NCBI GenBank assembly: GCA_007280205.1
Contig: QYPX01000015.1
Location: 1 to 64,000, forward strand
Direction of reading: 5' to 3'
DNA: 64,000 bases
Origin: Comamonadaceae bacterium
GTDB taxonomy: Bacteria > Pseudomonadota > Gammaproteobacteria > Burkholderiales > Burkholderiaceae_C
Shown: positions 48,041 to 56,882 of the stretch, in pieces
How the letters are laid out: each line of letters begins with the position of its first letter
Numbering within the stretch: the first letter of the stretch is position 1
The notes under the pieces: model-generated
Databases searched by the model: none
The model's input: the letters and a program-made list of their open reading frames with translations, nothing else
What the model was told of the DNA's origin: nothing
Program-made: the position numbers and the translations under genes

Positions 48041-49513
48041 ATGATTCCATTCGGTTTGAAAAGACTGCAGGTCTGGTCTCTCGCGGCTGGTTGCAGCATC
48101 GCGGCGGTTGTCGCTTTCGTGCCGTTCAGTGCTGCGCAGGCACAGCAGCGGACCTTGCCGGACTTTACCGACCTGGTTGAGCAGGTAGGGCCGTCGGTAG
48201 TGAATATTCGGACCCTGGAAAAGGTAGCTCCCAGGGGCGGGCCTGACGGTGGCGGCCAGGACGAAATGTTCGAGTTCTTTCGGCGTTTTGGCCTGCCTAT
48301 GCCTAACGTGCCGCGCCAACAGCCGTCACCCCATCCGAAGCGTCCGCAGCAGCAGGAGGAAGAACAGCCTCGGGGTGTGGGCTCCGGTTTTGTCTTGTCT
48401 GCAGATGGTCTGATCATGACCAATGCGCACGTCATCGAAGGTGCAGACGAAGTCTTTGTGACTCTGACCGACAAGCGCGAATTCAAAGCCAAGATCATGG
48501 GTTCCGACAAGCGCAGCGATATCGCACTGGTCAAGATCGAGGCCAGTGGCTTGCCAGCGGTGAAAGTTGGTGACGTGAGTCGACTCAAGGTCGGTGAATG
48601 GGTCATGGCGATTGGCTCGCCGTTTGGACTGGACAACACTGTGACTGCTGGCATTGTGAGCGCCAAACAGCGTGACACGGGCGACTACCTGCCATTTATC
48701 CAGACTGATGTCGCCATCAACCCCGGCAACTCAGGCGGACCTTTGATCAATATGCGAGGCGAAGTGGTCGGCGTCAATAGTCAGATCTATTCCCGCTCCG
48801 GCGGATCGATGGGGATCTCTTTTGCCATTCCGATGGACGAGGCGGTTCGCGTCAGCGAGCAGTTGCGCGCGACGGGTCGTGTCTCGCGCGGTCGCATTGG
48901 GGTCCAGATCGACCAGGTCACCAAGGAGGTGGCTGAGTCCATCGGACTGGGCAAGCCTCAAGGCGCCCTGGTGCGATCAGTGGAGAGTGGCTCACCGGCC
49001 GAGAAGGCAGGGGTTGAAGCTGGCGACATCATCACCCGGTTTGACGGCAAAGTGGTTGACAAGTCCAGCGATCTGCCGCGCATGGTGGGCTCAACCAAAC
49101 CTGGAACGCGCAGCAGCTTGACGGTATTCCGGCGTGGCGGTTCCAAAGAACTTGTCGTCACCATCGCAGAGATTGACGCCGACAAGCCAGTCAAGAAACC
49201 GGCAGAGAAGGAAGAAAAGGCCAAGGGGTCCAACGCTGGCCAGGCGCTCGGCTTGTCGGTCAGCGAGTTGACTGAAACCAGCAAGAAGGAACTCAAGATC
49301 AAGGGCGGTGTCAAGGTCGATGCCGCGACGGAGGCGGCAGCGCGTGCTGGTTTGCGCGAGGGCGATGTCATCATTCAAATCGGTAATTTCGAGGTCACCA
49401 GTGTCAGAGAGTTTGAAGCAGCGCTTGCAAAACTCGACAAGAACAAGGCTGTCAATGTGCTGTTTCGACGCGGCGAATGGGCGCAATACGCCGTGATTCG
49501 AAGCGGGCGCTAG
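48041..49513 (+). CDS. degP: Periplasmic serine protease of the DegP/MucD (HtrA) family
   Basis: A 490-residue protein with a signal peptide (cleavage near AAQAQQ, residues 31-36), a trypsin-like domain with catalytic triad His130 (TNAHVIEG), Asp160 (RSDIALVK) and Ser231 (NPGNSGGP), and two PDZ domains (about 275-375 and 400-485). It degrades or refolds damaged envelope proteins. ATG 48041 is chosen behind GAGAAAGG; ATG 48038 is one codon earlier. The long upstream frame overlaps the membrane protein gene. The sigma-E genes that often precede it are missing. Confidence 0.95.
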   Translation: MIPFGLKRLQVWSLAAGCSIAAVVAFVPFSAAQAQQRTLPDFTDLVEQVGPSVVNIRTLEKVAPRGGPDGGGQDEMFEFFRRFGLPMPNVPRQQPSPHPKRPQQQEEEQPRGVGSGFVLSADGLIMTNAHVIEGADEVFVTLTDKREFKAKIMGSDKRSDIALVKIEASGLPAVKVGDVSRLKVGEWVMAIGSPFGLDNTVTAGIVSAKQRDTGDYLPFIQTDVAINPGNSGGPLINMRGEVVGVNSQIYSRSGGSMGISFAIPMDEAVRVSEQLRATGRVSRGRIGVQIDQVTKEVAESIGLGKPQGALVRSVESGSPAEKAGVEAGDIITRFDGKVVDKSSDLPRMVGSTKPGTRSSLTVFRRGGSKELVVTIAEIDADKPVKKPAEKEEKAKGSNAGQALGLSVSELTETSKKELKIKGGVKVDAATEAAARAGLREGDVIIQIGNFEVTSVREFEAALAKLDKNKAVNVLFRRGEWAQYAVIRSGR

Positions 49514-49543
49514 GTCTCCAGGGGGTTGCAGCATTGGCCTCAA

Positions 49544-49577
49544 AAAGACAGGTGAAAAAATATTTTTACCTGTCTTT
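49544..49577 (+). terminator. Terminator after the DegP-type gene
   Basis: AAAGACAGGT (49544-49553) pairs with ACCTGTCTTT (49568-49577), extended inward by AAAAA/TTTTT with one bulge. A further T6 run follows at 49582-49587. The A/T-rich symmetry could let it work on both strands. Confidence 0.8.
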
Positions 49578-49720
49578 CTGGTTTTTTAATGTGTGCGGAT
49601 ACTAACTTGCCAACCAGAATAGGCCTGGTTTTGGTTAGAATATAGCGAATCATCAAGGGTTTAAGGCATATCAACAGGCATGCAACCCACGATACGGGAA
49701 GAATTGCATGGATTCACAGG

Positions 49721-49788
49721 CGATCCACAGTTCGCCCACAAGTTGTCCATACGATGACTCTCTAAAATTGTTAATAAACTGTGTATAA
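49721..49788. promoter_or_regulatory. Cluster of DnaA-box-like 9-mers in the degP-lepA gap
   Basis: TGTGTATAA at 49780-49788 is the exact complement of the consensus DnaA box TTATACACA. CGATCCACA (49721-49729), TCGCCCACA (49732-49740) and TTGTCCATA (49743-49751) match it at six or seven of nine positions. The area is A/T-rich. It may be a DnaA-responsive promoter region or coincidence; it is not near dnaA, so an origin is unlikely. Confidence 0.3.
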
Positions 49789-49795
49789 AAATCCT

Positions 49796-49935
49796 GTTGC
49801 AGTACTGCAACGACTTGTGATCGTGCTGAAGGGGGCTGTACGTTGCAGGCTTTTTGCCTACAATGAAGTTCCAACCTTCGCAGTTGCCAATGATTGTTGG
49901 TTCAGGGCGCGTCACAACTCGACGCGCCCTTTTTT
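49796..49935 (+). ncRNA. Candidate structured small RNA or lepA leader
   Basis: A TATAAA at 49784-49789 would place a transcript start near 49796, exactly where a perfect 16-bp palindrome begins (49796-49811, 5' stem-loop). Further stems follow: TTG-c-AGGC/GCCT-a-CAA at 49843-49863 and CCAAC/GTTGG at 49871-49900. The unit ends with a strong rho-independent terminator. No coding frame is evident. This fits a small RNA of about 140 nt or a terminated leader of lepA. The -35 region is weak, so the start point is inference. Confidence 0.45.
49904..49935 (+). terminator. Strong terminator upstream of lepA
   Basis: AGGGCGCGTC (49904-49913) pairs perfectly with GACGCGCCCT (49921-49930), a 10-bp GC-rich stem with a 7-nt loop and a T run to 49935. 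Because an earlier terminator already ends the degP transcript, this one must act on something that starts between them. Confidence 0.88.
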
Positions 49936-49980
49936 CTTGGCCCTCGCCGTTCTAATTCAACCACTTAAGTGCTCTCGTTG

Positions 49981-51792
49981 ATGAATCACATCAGAAATTT
50001 TTCGATCATTGCCCACATTGATCATGGCAAATCGACGCTGGCAGATCGTTTGATTCAGCGCTGTGGTGGCTTGCAGGACAGAGAGATGCAGGCGCAGGTG
50101 CTGGACTCCATGGATATCGAAAAAGAGCGTGGGATAACCATCAAGGCGCAGACCGCCGCGTTGAAATACAAAGCACTCGATGGTCAGACTTACAACCTCA
50201 ATCTGATTGATACACCCGGGCATGTGGACTTTTCCTATGAGGTAAGCCGTTCACTCTCAGCTTGCGAAGGCGCGTTGCTGGTGGTCGATGCCAGCCAGGG
50301 CGTGGAAGCGCAGACGGTGGCCAATTGCTACACCGCGCTCGAACTGGGTGTTGAGGTTGTGCCGGTGCTCAACAAGATGGATTTGCCCAATGCTGATCCT
50401 GATAACGCCAAGATTGAAATAGAAGATGTGATTGGCATCGACGCCACCGATGCGATCCCCTGCTCGGCCAAGAGCGGCATGGGAATTGAGGACATTCTGG
50501 AAGCCGTCATCGCCAGAATTCCTGCTCCCAGGGGCAATCCGCAGGGGCCGCTGCGCGCCATGATCGTCGACAGCTGGTTTGACAACTACGTCGGTGTCGT
50601 GATGCTGGTGCGCGTTGTTGACGGACGACTCGCCAAGGGTGAGCGCATCAAGTTGATGGCGACCGATACGACCTACAACGCCGACAGCCTGGGCGTTTTC
50701 ACACCCGCCAACGAATCGAGGGAGTCACTTGAAGCCGGCGAGGTTGGCTATGTGATTGCCGGTATCCGTGAGTTGCAGGCGGCCAAGGTGGGAGACACCA
50801 TTACCCTGATCAAGCCGGGAACCGGTGGCGCGGCCTTTACTGCGACTGAGCCGCTGCCGGGTTTCAAGGAGATCCAGCCCCAGGTGTTCGCGGGCCTGTA
50901 TCCGACCGAGGCGAATCAGTACGAGGGTCTGCGCGACAGCCTGGAAAAACTCAAGCTCAATGACTCGTCGCTGCAGTACGTGCCTGAGGTGTCGCAGGCT
51001 TTGGGATTTGGTTTCCGGTGCGGCTTTCTGGGGCTGTTGCACATGGAAATCGTGCAGGAGAGGCTGGAGCGCGAGTTTGACCAGGACCTGATTACGACAG
51101 CGCCCAGCGTCGAATACCAGGTGGTGCAGGTTGACGGAACCGTGAGAATGGTGGAAAACCCGTCGAAAATGCCCGATCAGGGGCGTCTTGATGAGGTGCG
51201 CGAGCCTATCGTCACGGTGCATCTGTACATGCCGCAGGACTACGTCGGCGCCGTCATGACGCTGGCCAATCAGAAGCGCGGTGTGCAGCTGAACATGGCT
51301 TACCACGGGCGCCAGGTGATGCTCACCTACGAGATGCCGCTGGCTGAGATCGTGATGGACTTCTTCGACAAACTCAAGTCAGTCTCGCGCGGCTACGCCT
51401 CGATGGACTACGAGTTCAAGGAATACCGCACCGCTGACGTGGTGAAGGTCGATATTTTGCTCAACGGCGAGAAGGTGGATGCCTTGTCGATCATTGTGCA
51501 TCGCTCGCAGTCGCAGTACCGTGGACGGGCCGTCGTTGCCAAGATGCGGGAGATCATTTCGCGCCAGATGTACGACGTTGCGATCCAGGCGGCCATCGGC
51601 GCCAACATCATTGCCCGTGAGACAATCAAGGCACTGCGCAAGAACGTGATCGCCAAGTGTTACGGTGGCGATATTTCGCGCAAACGCAAACTTCTGGACA
51701 AGCAAAAACAAGGCAAGAAACGGATGAAGCAGATTGGTTCGGTTGAAGTGCCACAGGAAGCCTTCCTGGCAATATTGCAGGTGGAAGACTGA
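49981..51792 (+). CDS. lepA: Elongation factor 4 (LepA)
   Basis: A 603-residue ribosomal translocase-like GTPase. G motifs: [22 protein letters not shown]. The EF-G-like domains follow, with the LepA-specific C-terminal region ([19 protein letters not shown]). The ATG at 49981 gives the standard [10 protein letters not shown] start; a GTG at 49969 in frame is less likely. It is preceded by a strong terminator 45 nt upstream, so its own promoter must lie close by or read-through occurs. lepB overlaps its stop by 1 nt. Confidence 0.96.
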   Translation: MNHIRNFSIIAHIDHGKSTLADRLIQRCGGLQDREMQAQVLDSMDIEKERGITIKAQTAALKYKALDGQTYNLNLIDTPGHVDFSYEVSRSLSACEGALLVVDASQGVEAQTVANCYTALELGVEVVPVLNKMDLPNADPDNAKIEIEDVIGIDATDAIPCSAKSGMGIEDILEAVIARIPAPRGNPQGPLRAMIVDSWFDNYVGVVMLVRVVDGRLAKGERIKLMATDTTYNADSLGVFTPANESRESLEAGEVGYVIAGIRELQAAKVGDTITLIKPGTGGAAFTATEPLPGFKEIQPQVFAGLYPTEANQYEGLRDSLEKLKLNDSSLQYVPEVSQALGFGFRCGFLGLLHMEIVQERLEREFDQDLITTAPSVEYQVVQVDGTVRMVENPSKMPDQGRLDEVREPIVTVHLYMPQDYVGAVMTLANQKRGVQLNMAYHGRQVMLTYEMPLAEIVMDFFDKLKSVSRGYASMDYEFKEYRTADVVKVDILLNGEKVDALSIIVHRSQSQYRGRAVVAKMREIISRQMYDVAIQAAIGANIIARETIKALRKNVIAKCYGGDISRKRKLLDKQKQGKKRMKQIGSVEVPQEAFLAILQVED

Positions 51793-52757
51793 TGCAGGTC
51801 CTCACCTCAGCAGTACTGGCAGCGTTTGTCGGATACATCGGTGCCTGGTACTTCGGTGTCGTTGAAGGCAACTTTGCTCTTTTGTTGTTTCTGGCAACGG
51901 TTGTAACCGGTATTTACTGGCTTCTGGAGCGCTTTTACTTCCTGCCGCAGCGCCAAAACACGGCAGCGCAGTTGGAGTCGCAAACGCTGCGGCGCCGTGA
52001 GGAACTCGGCAAACTGGGGATCAGCCAGGTCGATGACAATATTGCCGAGGCTAGAGGCCGCATCCTGGCGCAACCCTGGTGGCTGGACTGGACGGCGGGA
52101 CTCTTTCCGGTGATCATCGCCGTCTTCTTTCTGCGCTCGTTTCTGTTCGAGCCTTTCAAGATACCGTCAGGTTCCATGATTCCCACATTGCTGGTGGGTG
52201 ACCTCATCCTGGTCAACAAGTTCCACTATGGCTTGCGTTTGCCGGTGATCCACACCAAGCTCACCGAGGGCAATGCGCCGCAACGTGGTGATGTCATGGT
52301 GTTTCGTTACCCGCCCAAACCCAGTCTGGATTACATCAAACGGGTCGTCGGAACGCCGGGTGATGAAGTGGCCTACCTGAACAAGCGTCTGACAATCAAC
52401 GGCAAGGCCATCGATACCGCAACGGTGCCGGAGTTCTTTGACGACGACGCCATGCGTTACTTCAAACAATACGAAGAATCGCTCGGTCAGCACAAGCACC
52501 GCCTGCTCAACGATGATGACCGCCCGGCATTTGTGCCCGGCGCCGACGACTTTGTTTTCAAGCAGAACTGCCGCTATAGTATTGAAGGCGTTGTTTGCAA
52601 GGTGCCGCAAGGTCACTATTTCATGATGGGAGATAACCGCGATAATTCGCTCGATTCCCGTTACTGGGGTTTTGTACCGGACAAAAACATTGTGGGCAAG
52701 GCGTTTTTTGTCTGGATGAACTTCAGCAGTTTGAAGCGCATAGGGGCATTTGATTGA
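51792..52757 (+). CDS. lepB: Signal peptidase I
   Basis: A 321-residue inner-membrane protease that removes signal peptides. Three hydrophobic segments (about 5-22, 27-46 and 104-118) precede the catalytic domain with the Ser128/Lys183 dyad (PSGSMIPT and YIKRVVG). GDNRDNSLDSRYWGFV is the family signature. The lepA-lepB order with a 1-nt overlap is the standard proteobacterial arrangement. Confidence 0.96.
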   Translation: MQVLTSAVLAAFVGYIGAWYFGVVEGNFALLLFLATVVTGIYWLLERFYFLPQRQNTAAQLESQTLRRREELGKLGISQVDDNIAEARGRILAQPWWLDWTAGLFPVIIAVFFLRSFLFEPFKIPSGSMIPTLLVGDLILVNKFHYGLRLPVIHTKLTEGNAPQRGDVMVFRYPPKPSLDYIKRVVGTPGDEVAYLNKRLTINGKAIDTATVPEFFDDDAMRYFKQYEESLGQHKHRLLNDDDRPAFVPGADDFVFKQNCRYSIEGVVCKVPQGHYFMMGDNRDNSLDSRYWGFVPDKNIVGKAFFVWMNFSSLKRIGAFD

Positions 52758-52770
52758 ATTGGAGGGTGGT

Positions 52771-53124
52771 ATGACGATTCAGTTCAGATCCAGGCAACGT
52801 GGCTTGTCTTTCCTGGGCCTTTTGGTGGTCGGCGGGATGCTGGCGGCGTGCGGCGTGATCATCGTTGAAATTGTGCCGACCGCGATCGAATATCAGGGCG
52901 TTCGCAGAGCCGCCGACAAAGCGCAAGAAGGTACTTCCATGGCGGACGTGCGCAGCATTTTTGACCGGGCTGCCTCGGTGGACAACATCAAGTCGATCAG
53001 TGGCAAGGACCTTGAGGTAAGCAAAGAGGGCGAAAAGATCGTCGTCAGTTTCGCCTATCAACGCGAAATTCATCTGTTCGGCCCAGCCTACCTGACGCTC
53101 AAGTACAGCGGGCGCTCCAAGTAA
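52771..53124 (+). CDS. DUF4845 membrane protein
   Basis: A 117-residue protein with a QRGLSFLGLLVVGG helix near the N-terminus (about residues 10-36), resembling pilin-like N-termini but without the GFTLIE processing motif, and a small periplasmic domain. It belongs to the DUF4845 family found between lepB and rnc in many beta- and gammaproteobacteria. The start at 52771 follows GGAGGG. Function unknown. Confidence 0.88.
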   Translation: MTIQFRSRQRGLSFLGLLVVGGMLAACGVIIVEIVPTAIEYQGVRRAADKAQEGTSMADVRSIFDRAASVDNIKSISGKDLEVSKEGEKIVVSFAYQREIHLFGPAYLTLKYSGRSK

Positions 53125-53152
53125 TGCTGGCAAGTCAAAGAGGCGCAGGCGC

Positions 53153-53839
53153 GTGAACGAGGCGCTGACTGCATTGCAAGAGCGCTTGCAGCACAGGTTC
53201 TCGGATGCCCACCTTTTGCTGCGCTCGGTTACGCACCGCAGTTTTTCGATTGATCACAATGAACGACTCGAGTTTCTTGGGGATTCGGTACTGAACCTGG
53301 CGGTGGCTGATTTGTTGTTTCGGCGTTTGAGCGCATTGCCCGAAGGCGATTTGTCCCGGGTGCGGGCCAATCTGGTCAAGCAGGACACCCTGCATCGCCT
53401 GGCGGTCGAGTTGGGCTTGCCAGAGGTCATTCGCCTGGGCGAGGGCGAGGCTCGTTCTGGAGGACAAAAACGGCCGTCCATACTGGCCGACGCGCTGGAG
53501 GCCATCATTGGGGCCGTTTATCTGGATGCCGGGTTTGCGGCTGCGCAAAATCTGGTGCAGCGCCTGTTTCAGGCGGTTGAAATCAACCCCGAGATGCAGG
53601 CCATTGGCAAAGACCCCAAGACCGAGTTGCAGGAATGGTTGCAGGCGCGCAAAATGGGCCTGCCTCTTTATCGTGTCGTTGGTACGCTGGGGGCGGCGCA
53701 CAAGCAGACCTTCGATGTCGAGTGTGAGGTCATCGAACTCAATTTTTCAGAGCGTGGTATTGGCGCCTCGCGCCGTGCGGGTGAACAGGCAGCGGCCAGT
53801 GCCATGCTGCAAGCGATCAAGGCCAGGACCACGATATGA
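53153..53839 (+). CDS. rnc: Ribonuclease III
   Basis: A 228-residue double-strand-specific endonuclease. The catalytic signature [11 protein letters not shown] lies at residues 38-47, a second acidic patch is in [12 protein letters not shown], and a dsRNA-binding domain occupies about 155-225. The start is GTG. It matures rRNA and processes structured mRNAs. It overlaps era by 4 nt (ATGA), the usual rnc-era coupling. Confidence 0.95.
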   Translation: MNEALTALQERLQHRFSDAHLLLRSVTHRSFSIDHNERLEFLGDSVLNLAVADLLFRRLSALPEGDLSRVRANLVKQDTLHRLAVELGLPEVIRLGEGEARSGGQKRPSILADALEAIIGAVYLDAGFAAAQNLVQRLFQAVEINPEMQAIGKDPKTELQEWLQARKMGLPLYRVVGTLGAAHKQTFDVECEVIELNFSERGIGASRRAGEQAAASAMLQAIKARTTI

Positions 53840-54852
53840 CTGATACAAAACATCCGGCTGAGCAGGCGCACGCCAGCGCACCCGAGGGACAGGATGATCT
53901 CGAAAGCATGCTCAAGGGCCTGCATAGAACAGCAGCGCCAGGAACACCTGCTGCAGACCAGCGCTGCGGCCTGATCGCCATCGTCGGCAAGCCCAATGTG
54001 GGAAAGTCCACGCTGCTCAATGCACTGGTGGGCCAAAAGATCAGCATCACATCGCGCAAGGCGCAAACCACGCGCCATCGCATCACCGGCATCCACACCC
54101 AGGGCAAGACCCAGTTTGTCTTTGTCGACACACCTGGTTTCCAGACGCGTCACAACAATGCCTTGAACCGGTCTCTTAACAAGACCGTGCTCGGCGCCGT
54201 CGGTGATGTTGACCTGATTCTGTTTGTGGTTGAAGCGGGCATGTTCAACCAGGCCGACGCCAAAGTACTCGAACTGCTGAACAAGGAGGTCCCCACCTTG
54301 TTGGTGGCCAACAAGCTCGATCAAGTGACGCGCCGCTCCGACATCGCGCCCTGGCTGCAGCAGATGCAAGAGCGCCATGCGTTCGCGGAGTTTGTTCCCA
54401 TGTCAGCCAAGAATGCCAAAGATATCGAGCGCCTGCTTGCCATCTGTGAGCGCTTCCTGCCCGAGCAGGCCTGGTGGTATGCGCAGGACGAGTTGACGGA
54501 CCGCAGCGAAAAGTTTCTGGCCAGCGAGACCGTGCGCGAAAAGCTGTTTCGACTCACGGGCGACGAGTTGCCCTACACCTCCACTGTGGTGATCGACAAA
54601 TTCGAGGAAGAAGCCGGACGCGGTAAACAAAAGCGCCTGCTCAGGATCGCCGCCACGATCGTGGTGGAGCGCGACACGCACAAAGCCATGGTCATCGGGG
54701 ACAAGGGCGAGCGCATCAAGCGCATAGGCACGGAAACACGGGTCGAACTCGAAAAGGCGCTGGACGCCAAGGTTTTTATCGAACTGTGGGTCAAGGTGCG
54801 TTCCGGCTGGGCCGACGATGAAGCGCGCGTTCGCTCATTTGGTTATCAGTGA
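53836..54852 (+). CDS. era: GTPase Era
   Basis: A 338-residue GTPase that binds 16S rRNA and couples ribosome assembly to growth. G motifs GKPNVGKST (51-59), DTPGF and NKLD are present, with a C-terminal KH domain (about 240-330). It has about 40 extra N-terminal residues compared with E. coli Era, rich in Ala and charged residues. Because its ATG overlaps rnc, this longer start looks real. A dispersed-type repeat follows before recO. Confidence 0.95.
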   Translation: MTDTKHPAEQAHASAPEGQDDLESMLKGLHRTAAPGTPAADQRCGLIAIVGKPNVGKSTLLNALVGQKISITSRKAQTTRHRITGIHTQGKTQFVFVDTPGFQTRHNNALNRSLNKTVLGAVGDVDLILFVVEAGMFNQADAKVLELLNKEVPTLLVANKLDQVTRRSDIAPWLQQMQERHAFAEFVPMSAKNAKDIERLLAICERFLPEQAWWYAQDELTDRSEKFLASETVREKLFRLTGDELPYTSTVVIDKFEEEAGRGKQKRLLRIAATIVVERDTHKAMVIGDKGERIKRIGTETRVELEKALDAKVFIELWVKVRSGWADDEARVRSFGYQ

Positions 54853-54858
54853 AATGTT

Positions 54859-54940
54859 GGCCCCCACGCTTGTCACTGCGTGTACTGCGCTGCCCCCCGA
54901 GGGGGTCATGCCTTGCTTGGGGCGGCCCGGCGCGGCGGCA
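54859..54940. repeat. Dispersed repeat of Comamonadaceae type in the era-recO gap
   Basis: The segment GCCCCCACGCTTGTCACTGC followed by GTACTGCGCTGCCCCCCGAG, a GGGGG run, CTTGGGGCGGCCCGGCGCGG and a GGCATG end resembles an intergenic repeat I recall from Comamonadaceae genomes. Its GC content and sequence differ from the surrounding genes. CCCCC/GGGGG parts can pair. Only one copy is in this window, so the repeat nature is inferred from memory. Confidence 0.55.
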
Positions 54941-54964
54941 TGTGTCATTTGATCGAAATGCTAC

Positions 54965-55714
54965 GTGGTTGCCAAACGTATCTCTGACGAACCCGCTTAC
55001 GTCCTGCACCGCTATGACTGGAGCGAGTCCAGTCTGATTCTGGAGGTGTTCACGCGCCATCATGGGCGCATTGCGCTGGTGGCCAAGGGCGCTAAGCGGC
55101 CCAGTTCCAGTTTTCGTCCCATCCTGCTACCACTGCAGCCCTTGCACCTGGCTTTTGGTGGTGATGGCGAAATACGTTCCCTCAAAGGGGCTGAGTGGCA
55201 AGGCGGTCACATCATGCCCAGCGGCGAGGCTTTGATGTCGGGCTACTACCTCAACGAATTGCTGCTGCTGCTGTTGGCACGTGACGACCCGCACCCCGGG
55301 CTGTTTGATGTCTACGCCAACGTTGTGCAAGTCATCGCTTCGGAACATGGTGAGGCCTTGCAGTCGGCATTGCGGGCTTTTGAGTTGCTGTTGCTGCGCG
55401 AGATTGGCTTGCTGCCGCTGCTTGATGCTCAAACCATGACATTGCGCTCGCTTGACGCCCAGGAGCGTTACAGCCTGGTACCGGAAGGGGGCCTGCGCCA
55501 GGCTGGGGCAGCCGACCGCAGCAGCCTCAGCGGTGCGCAGTGGCTGGCCTTGCAGGATTCACTGACCACGGCCGCGCCCTTCACCGCGACTTTGCGTGCC
55601 TGTTCGCAAGTGATGGCTGAACTCAAGCCGCAACTGCGCGCGCTCCTGAATTACCATTGCGGGGTCGGCACTTTGCGGACCCGGCAAATGATGATCGATC
55701 TGCAATCGCTATGA
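54965..55714 (+). CDS. recO: DNA repair protein RecO
   Basis: A 249-residue recombination mediator that loads RecA with RecF and RecR. It shows the N-terminal OB fold ([28 protein letters not shown]) and the helical C-terminal part. A C-terminal zinc cluster seen in some RecO proteins is not evident. GTG start at 54965. The rnc-era-recO-pdxJ-acpS order is standard; its stop overlaps the pdxJ start by 4 nt. Confidence 0.92.
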   Translation: MVAKRISDEPAYVLHRYDWSESSLILEVFTRHHGRIALVAKGAKRPSSSFRPILLPLQPLHLAFGGDGEIRSLKGAEWQGGHIMPSGEALMSGYYLNELLLLLLARDDPHPGLFDVYANVVQVIASEHGEALQSALRAFELLLLREIGLLPLLDAQTMTLRSLDAQERYSLVPEGGLRQAGAADRSSLSGAQWLALQDSLTTAAPFTATLRACSQVMAELKPQLRALLNYHCGVGTLRTRQMMIDLQSL

Positions 55715-56472
55715 ACAAAACCTCTCTTTCTGTCAACCTCAACAAGGTGGCGCTGGTGCGCAACACCCGCCATCTCGGCATTCCCAGCGTGACGCGCGCG
55801 GCTACGCTTTGCCTGCAGGCGGGTGCCGGTGGCATTACGGTTCATCCACGACCCAACGAACGCCATATACGCGCTGCCGACGTGCGTGATCTGTCCGAAT
55901 TGCTGCGCGCCTGGCCGCAGCGCGAATTCAATGTCGAAGGCAATCCGCTGCACAACCTGATGGATTGCGTGCGCGACTTGCGAGAGCGCGGCCTTCCCGT
56001 GCATCAGGTCACCTTTGTGCCCGACAGCGAAGGTCAGTTCACCAGCGACCATGGCTGGAGTTTTCCCGCCGATGCGGAGCGACTGCGTCCCCTGATCGCT
56101 CAGGCCCATGCTTTGGGTGTTCGCGTCAGCCTGTTCATGGACGCCGAGCCGCATCTCATGGCTGCCGCCAAAGCGGTTGGGGCAGACCGCGTCGAACTCT
56201 ATACCGAGCCCTATGCTGCGGCCTGGGGAACGGCGCAGCAGGAGACTCAGTTGGCGCGTTTTGCCAGCGCGGCGCGGTCGGCGCTGGATGCCGGTCTGGC
56301 GGTCAACGCCGGTCACGACCTGAACCGGGACAATCTTGCTGCCTTCATCCGTCGCGTTCCTGGTGTCAGCGAAGTATCGATCGGTCACGCCCTGATCTCC
56401 GATGCACTGGAATTCGGTTACGCCGCCGCCGTTGCCGACTACCTGCGCTGCATCGACGAAGGCTTGTCGTGA
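55711..56472 (+). CDS. pdxJ: Pyridoxine 5'-phosphate synthase
   Basis: A 253-residue TIM-barrel enzyme that forms pyridoxine 5'-phosphate from 3-amino-2-oxopropyl phosphate and deoxyxylulose 5-phosphate. Signatures: [14 protein letters not shown] at the start, [13 protein letters not shown], and [11 protein letters not shown]. It overlaps recO (ATGA) and is overlapped by acpS, so the three are translated as a unit. Confidence 0.96.
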   Translation: MNKTSLSVNLNKVALVRNTRHLGIPSVTRAATLCLQAGAGGITVHPRPNERHIRAADVRDLSELLRAWPQREFNVEGNPLHNLMDCVRDLRERGLPVHQVTFVPDSEGQFTSDHGWSFPADAERLRPLIAQAHALGVRVSLFMDAEPHLMAAAKAVGADRVELYTEPYAAAWGTAQQETQLARFASAARSALDAGLAVNAGHDLNRDNLAAFIRRVPGVSEVSIGHALISDALEFGYAAAVADYLRCIDEGLS

Positions 56473-56861
56473 TATTTGGCATTGGCACTGACATCTGCGA
56501 CGTGCGCCGGATCCGACAGAGCCTTGCGCGCCATGGGGACCGCTTTGCCAGAAAGATTCTGAGCGAGGCCGAATTCAACACCTGGCAGGAGCGCAGTGCG
56601 CGCTGGCCCGAGCGTGGTGTGCGCTATCTGGCGAGTCGCTTCAGCGCCAAGGAGGCGTTCAGCAAAGCCATCGGTCTGGGCATGGTCTGGCCGATGCATT
56701 GGCGTCAGTGCGAGATTGCCAAACTTTCCAGCGGCAAGCCGACCATCGTGCTGCATGGTGAACTGAAAGAATGGTTTGAATCGCGTCAACTGGCCGCGCA
56801 TGTGAGCCTGACCGACGAGACCGACTATGCCGCCAGTTTCTGTGTGGTCGAGCAAATCTGA
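56469..56861 (+). CDS. acpS: Holo-ACP synthase
   Basis: A 130-residue enzyme that attaches phosphopantetheine from CoA to acyl carrier protein. The [12 protein letters not shown] start carries the metal-binding aspartate and SAKEAFSKA the catalytic glutamate. The start is a GTG overlapping the pdxJ stop by 4 nt. It serves the AcpP encoded elsewhere in this window. Confidence 0.95.
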   Translation: MIFGIGTDICDVRRIRQSLARHGDRFARKILSEAEFNTWQERSARWPERGVRYLASRFSAKEAFSKAIGLGMVWPMHWRQCEIAKLSSGKPTIVLHGELKEWFESRQLAAHVSLTDETDYAASFCVVEQI

Positions 56862-56882
56862 CAACCATCAGCGAGATTTTCC

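Noticed and set aside
49721-49788. Replication origin
   Set aside because: DnaA-box-like sites are few and mostly degenerate, and dnaA, dnaN, gyrB or rpmH are not nearby.
49661-49915. 84-codon minus-strand frame in the degP-lepA gap
   Set aside because: No start signal or sensible composition; the region is better explained by RNA structure.
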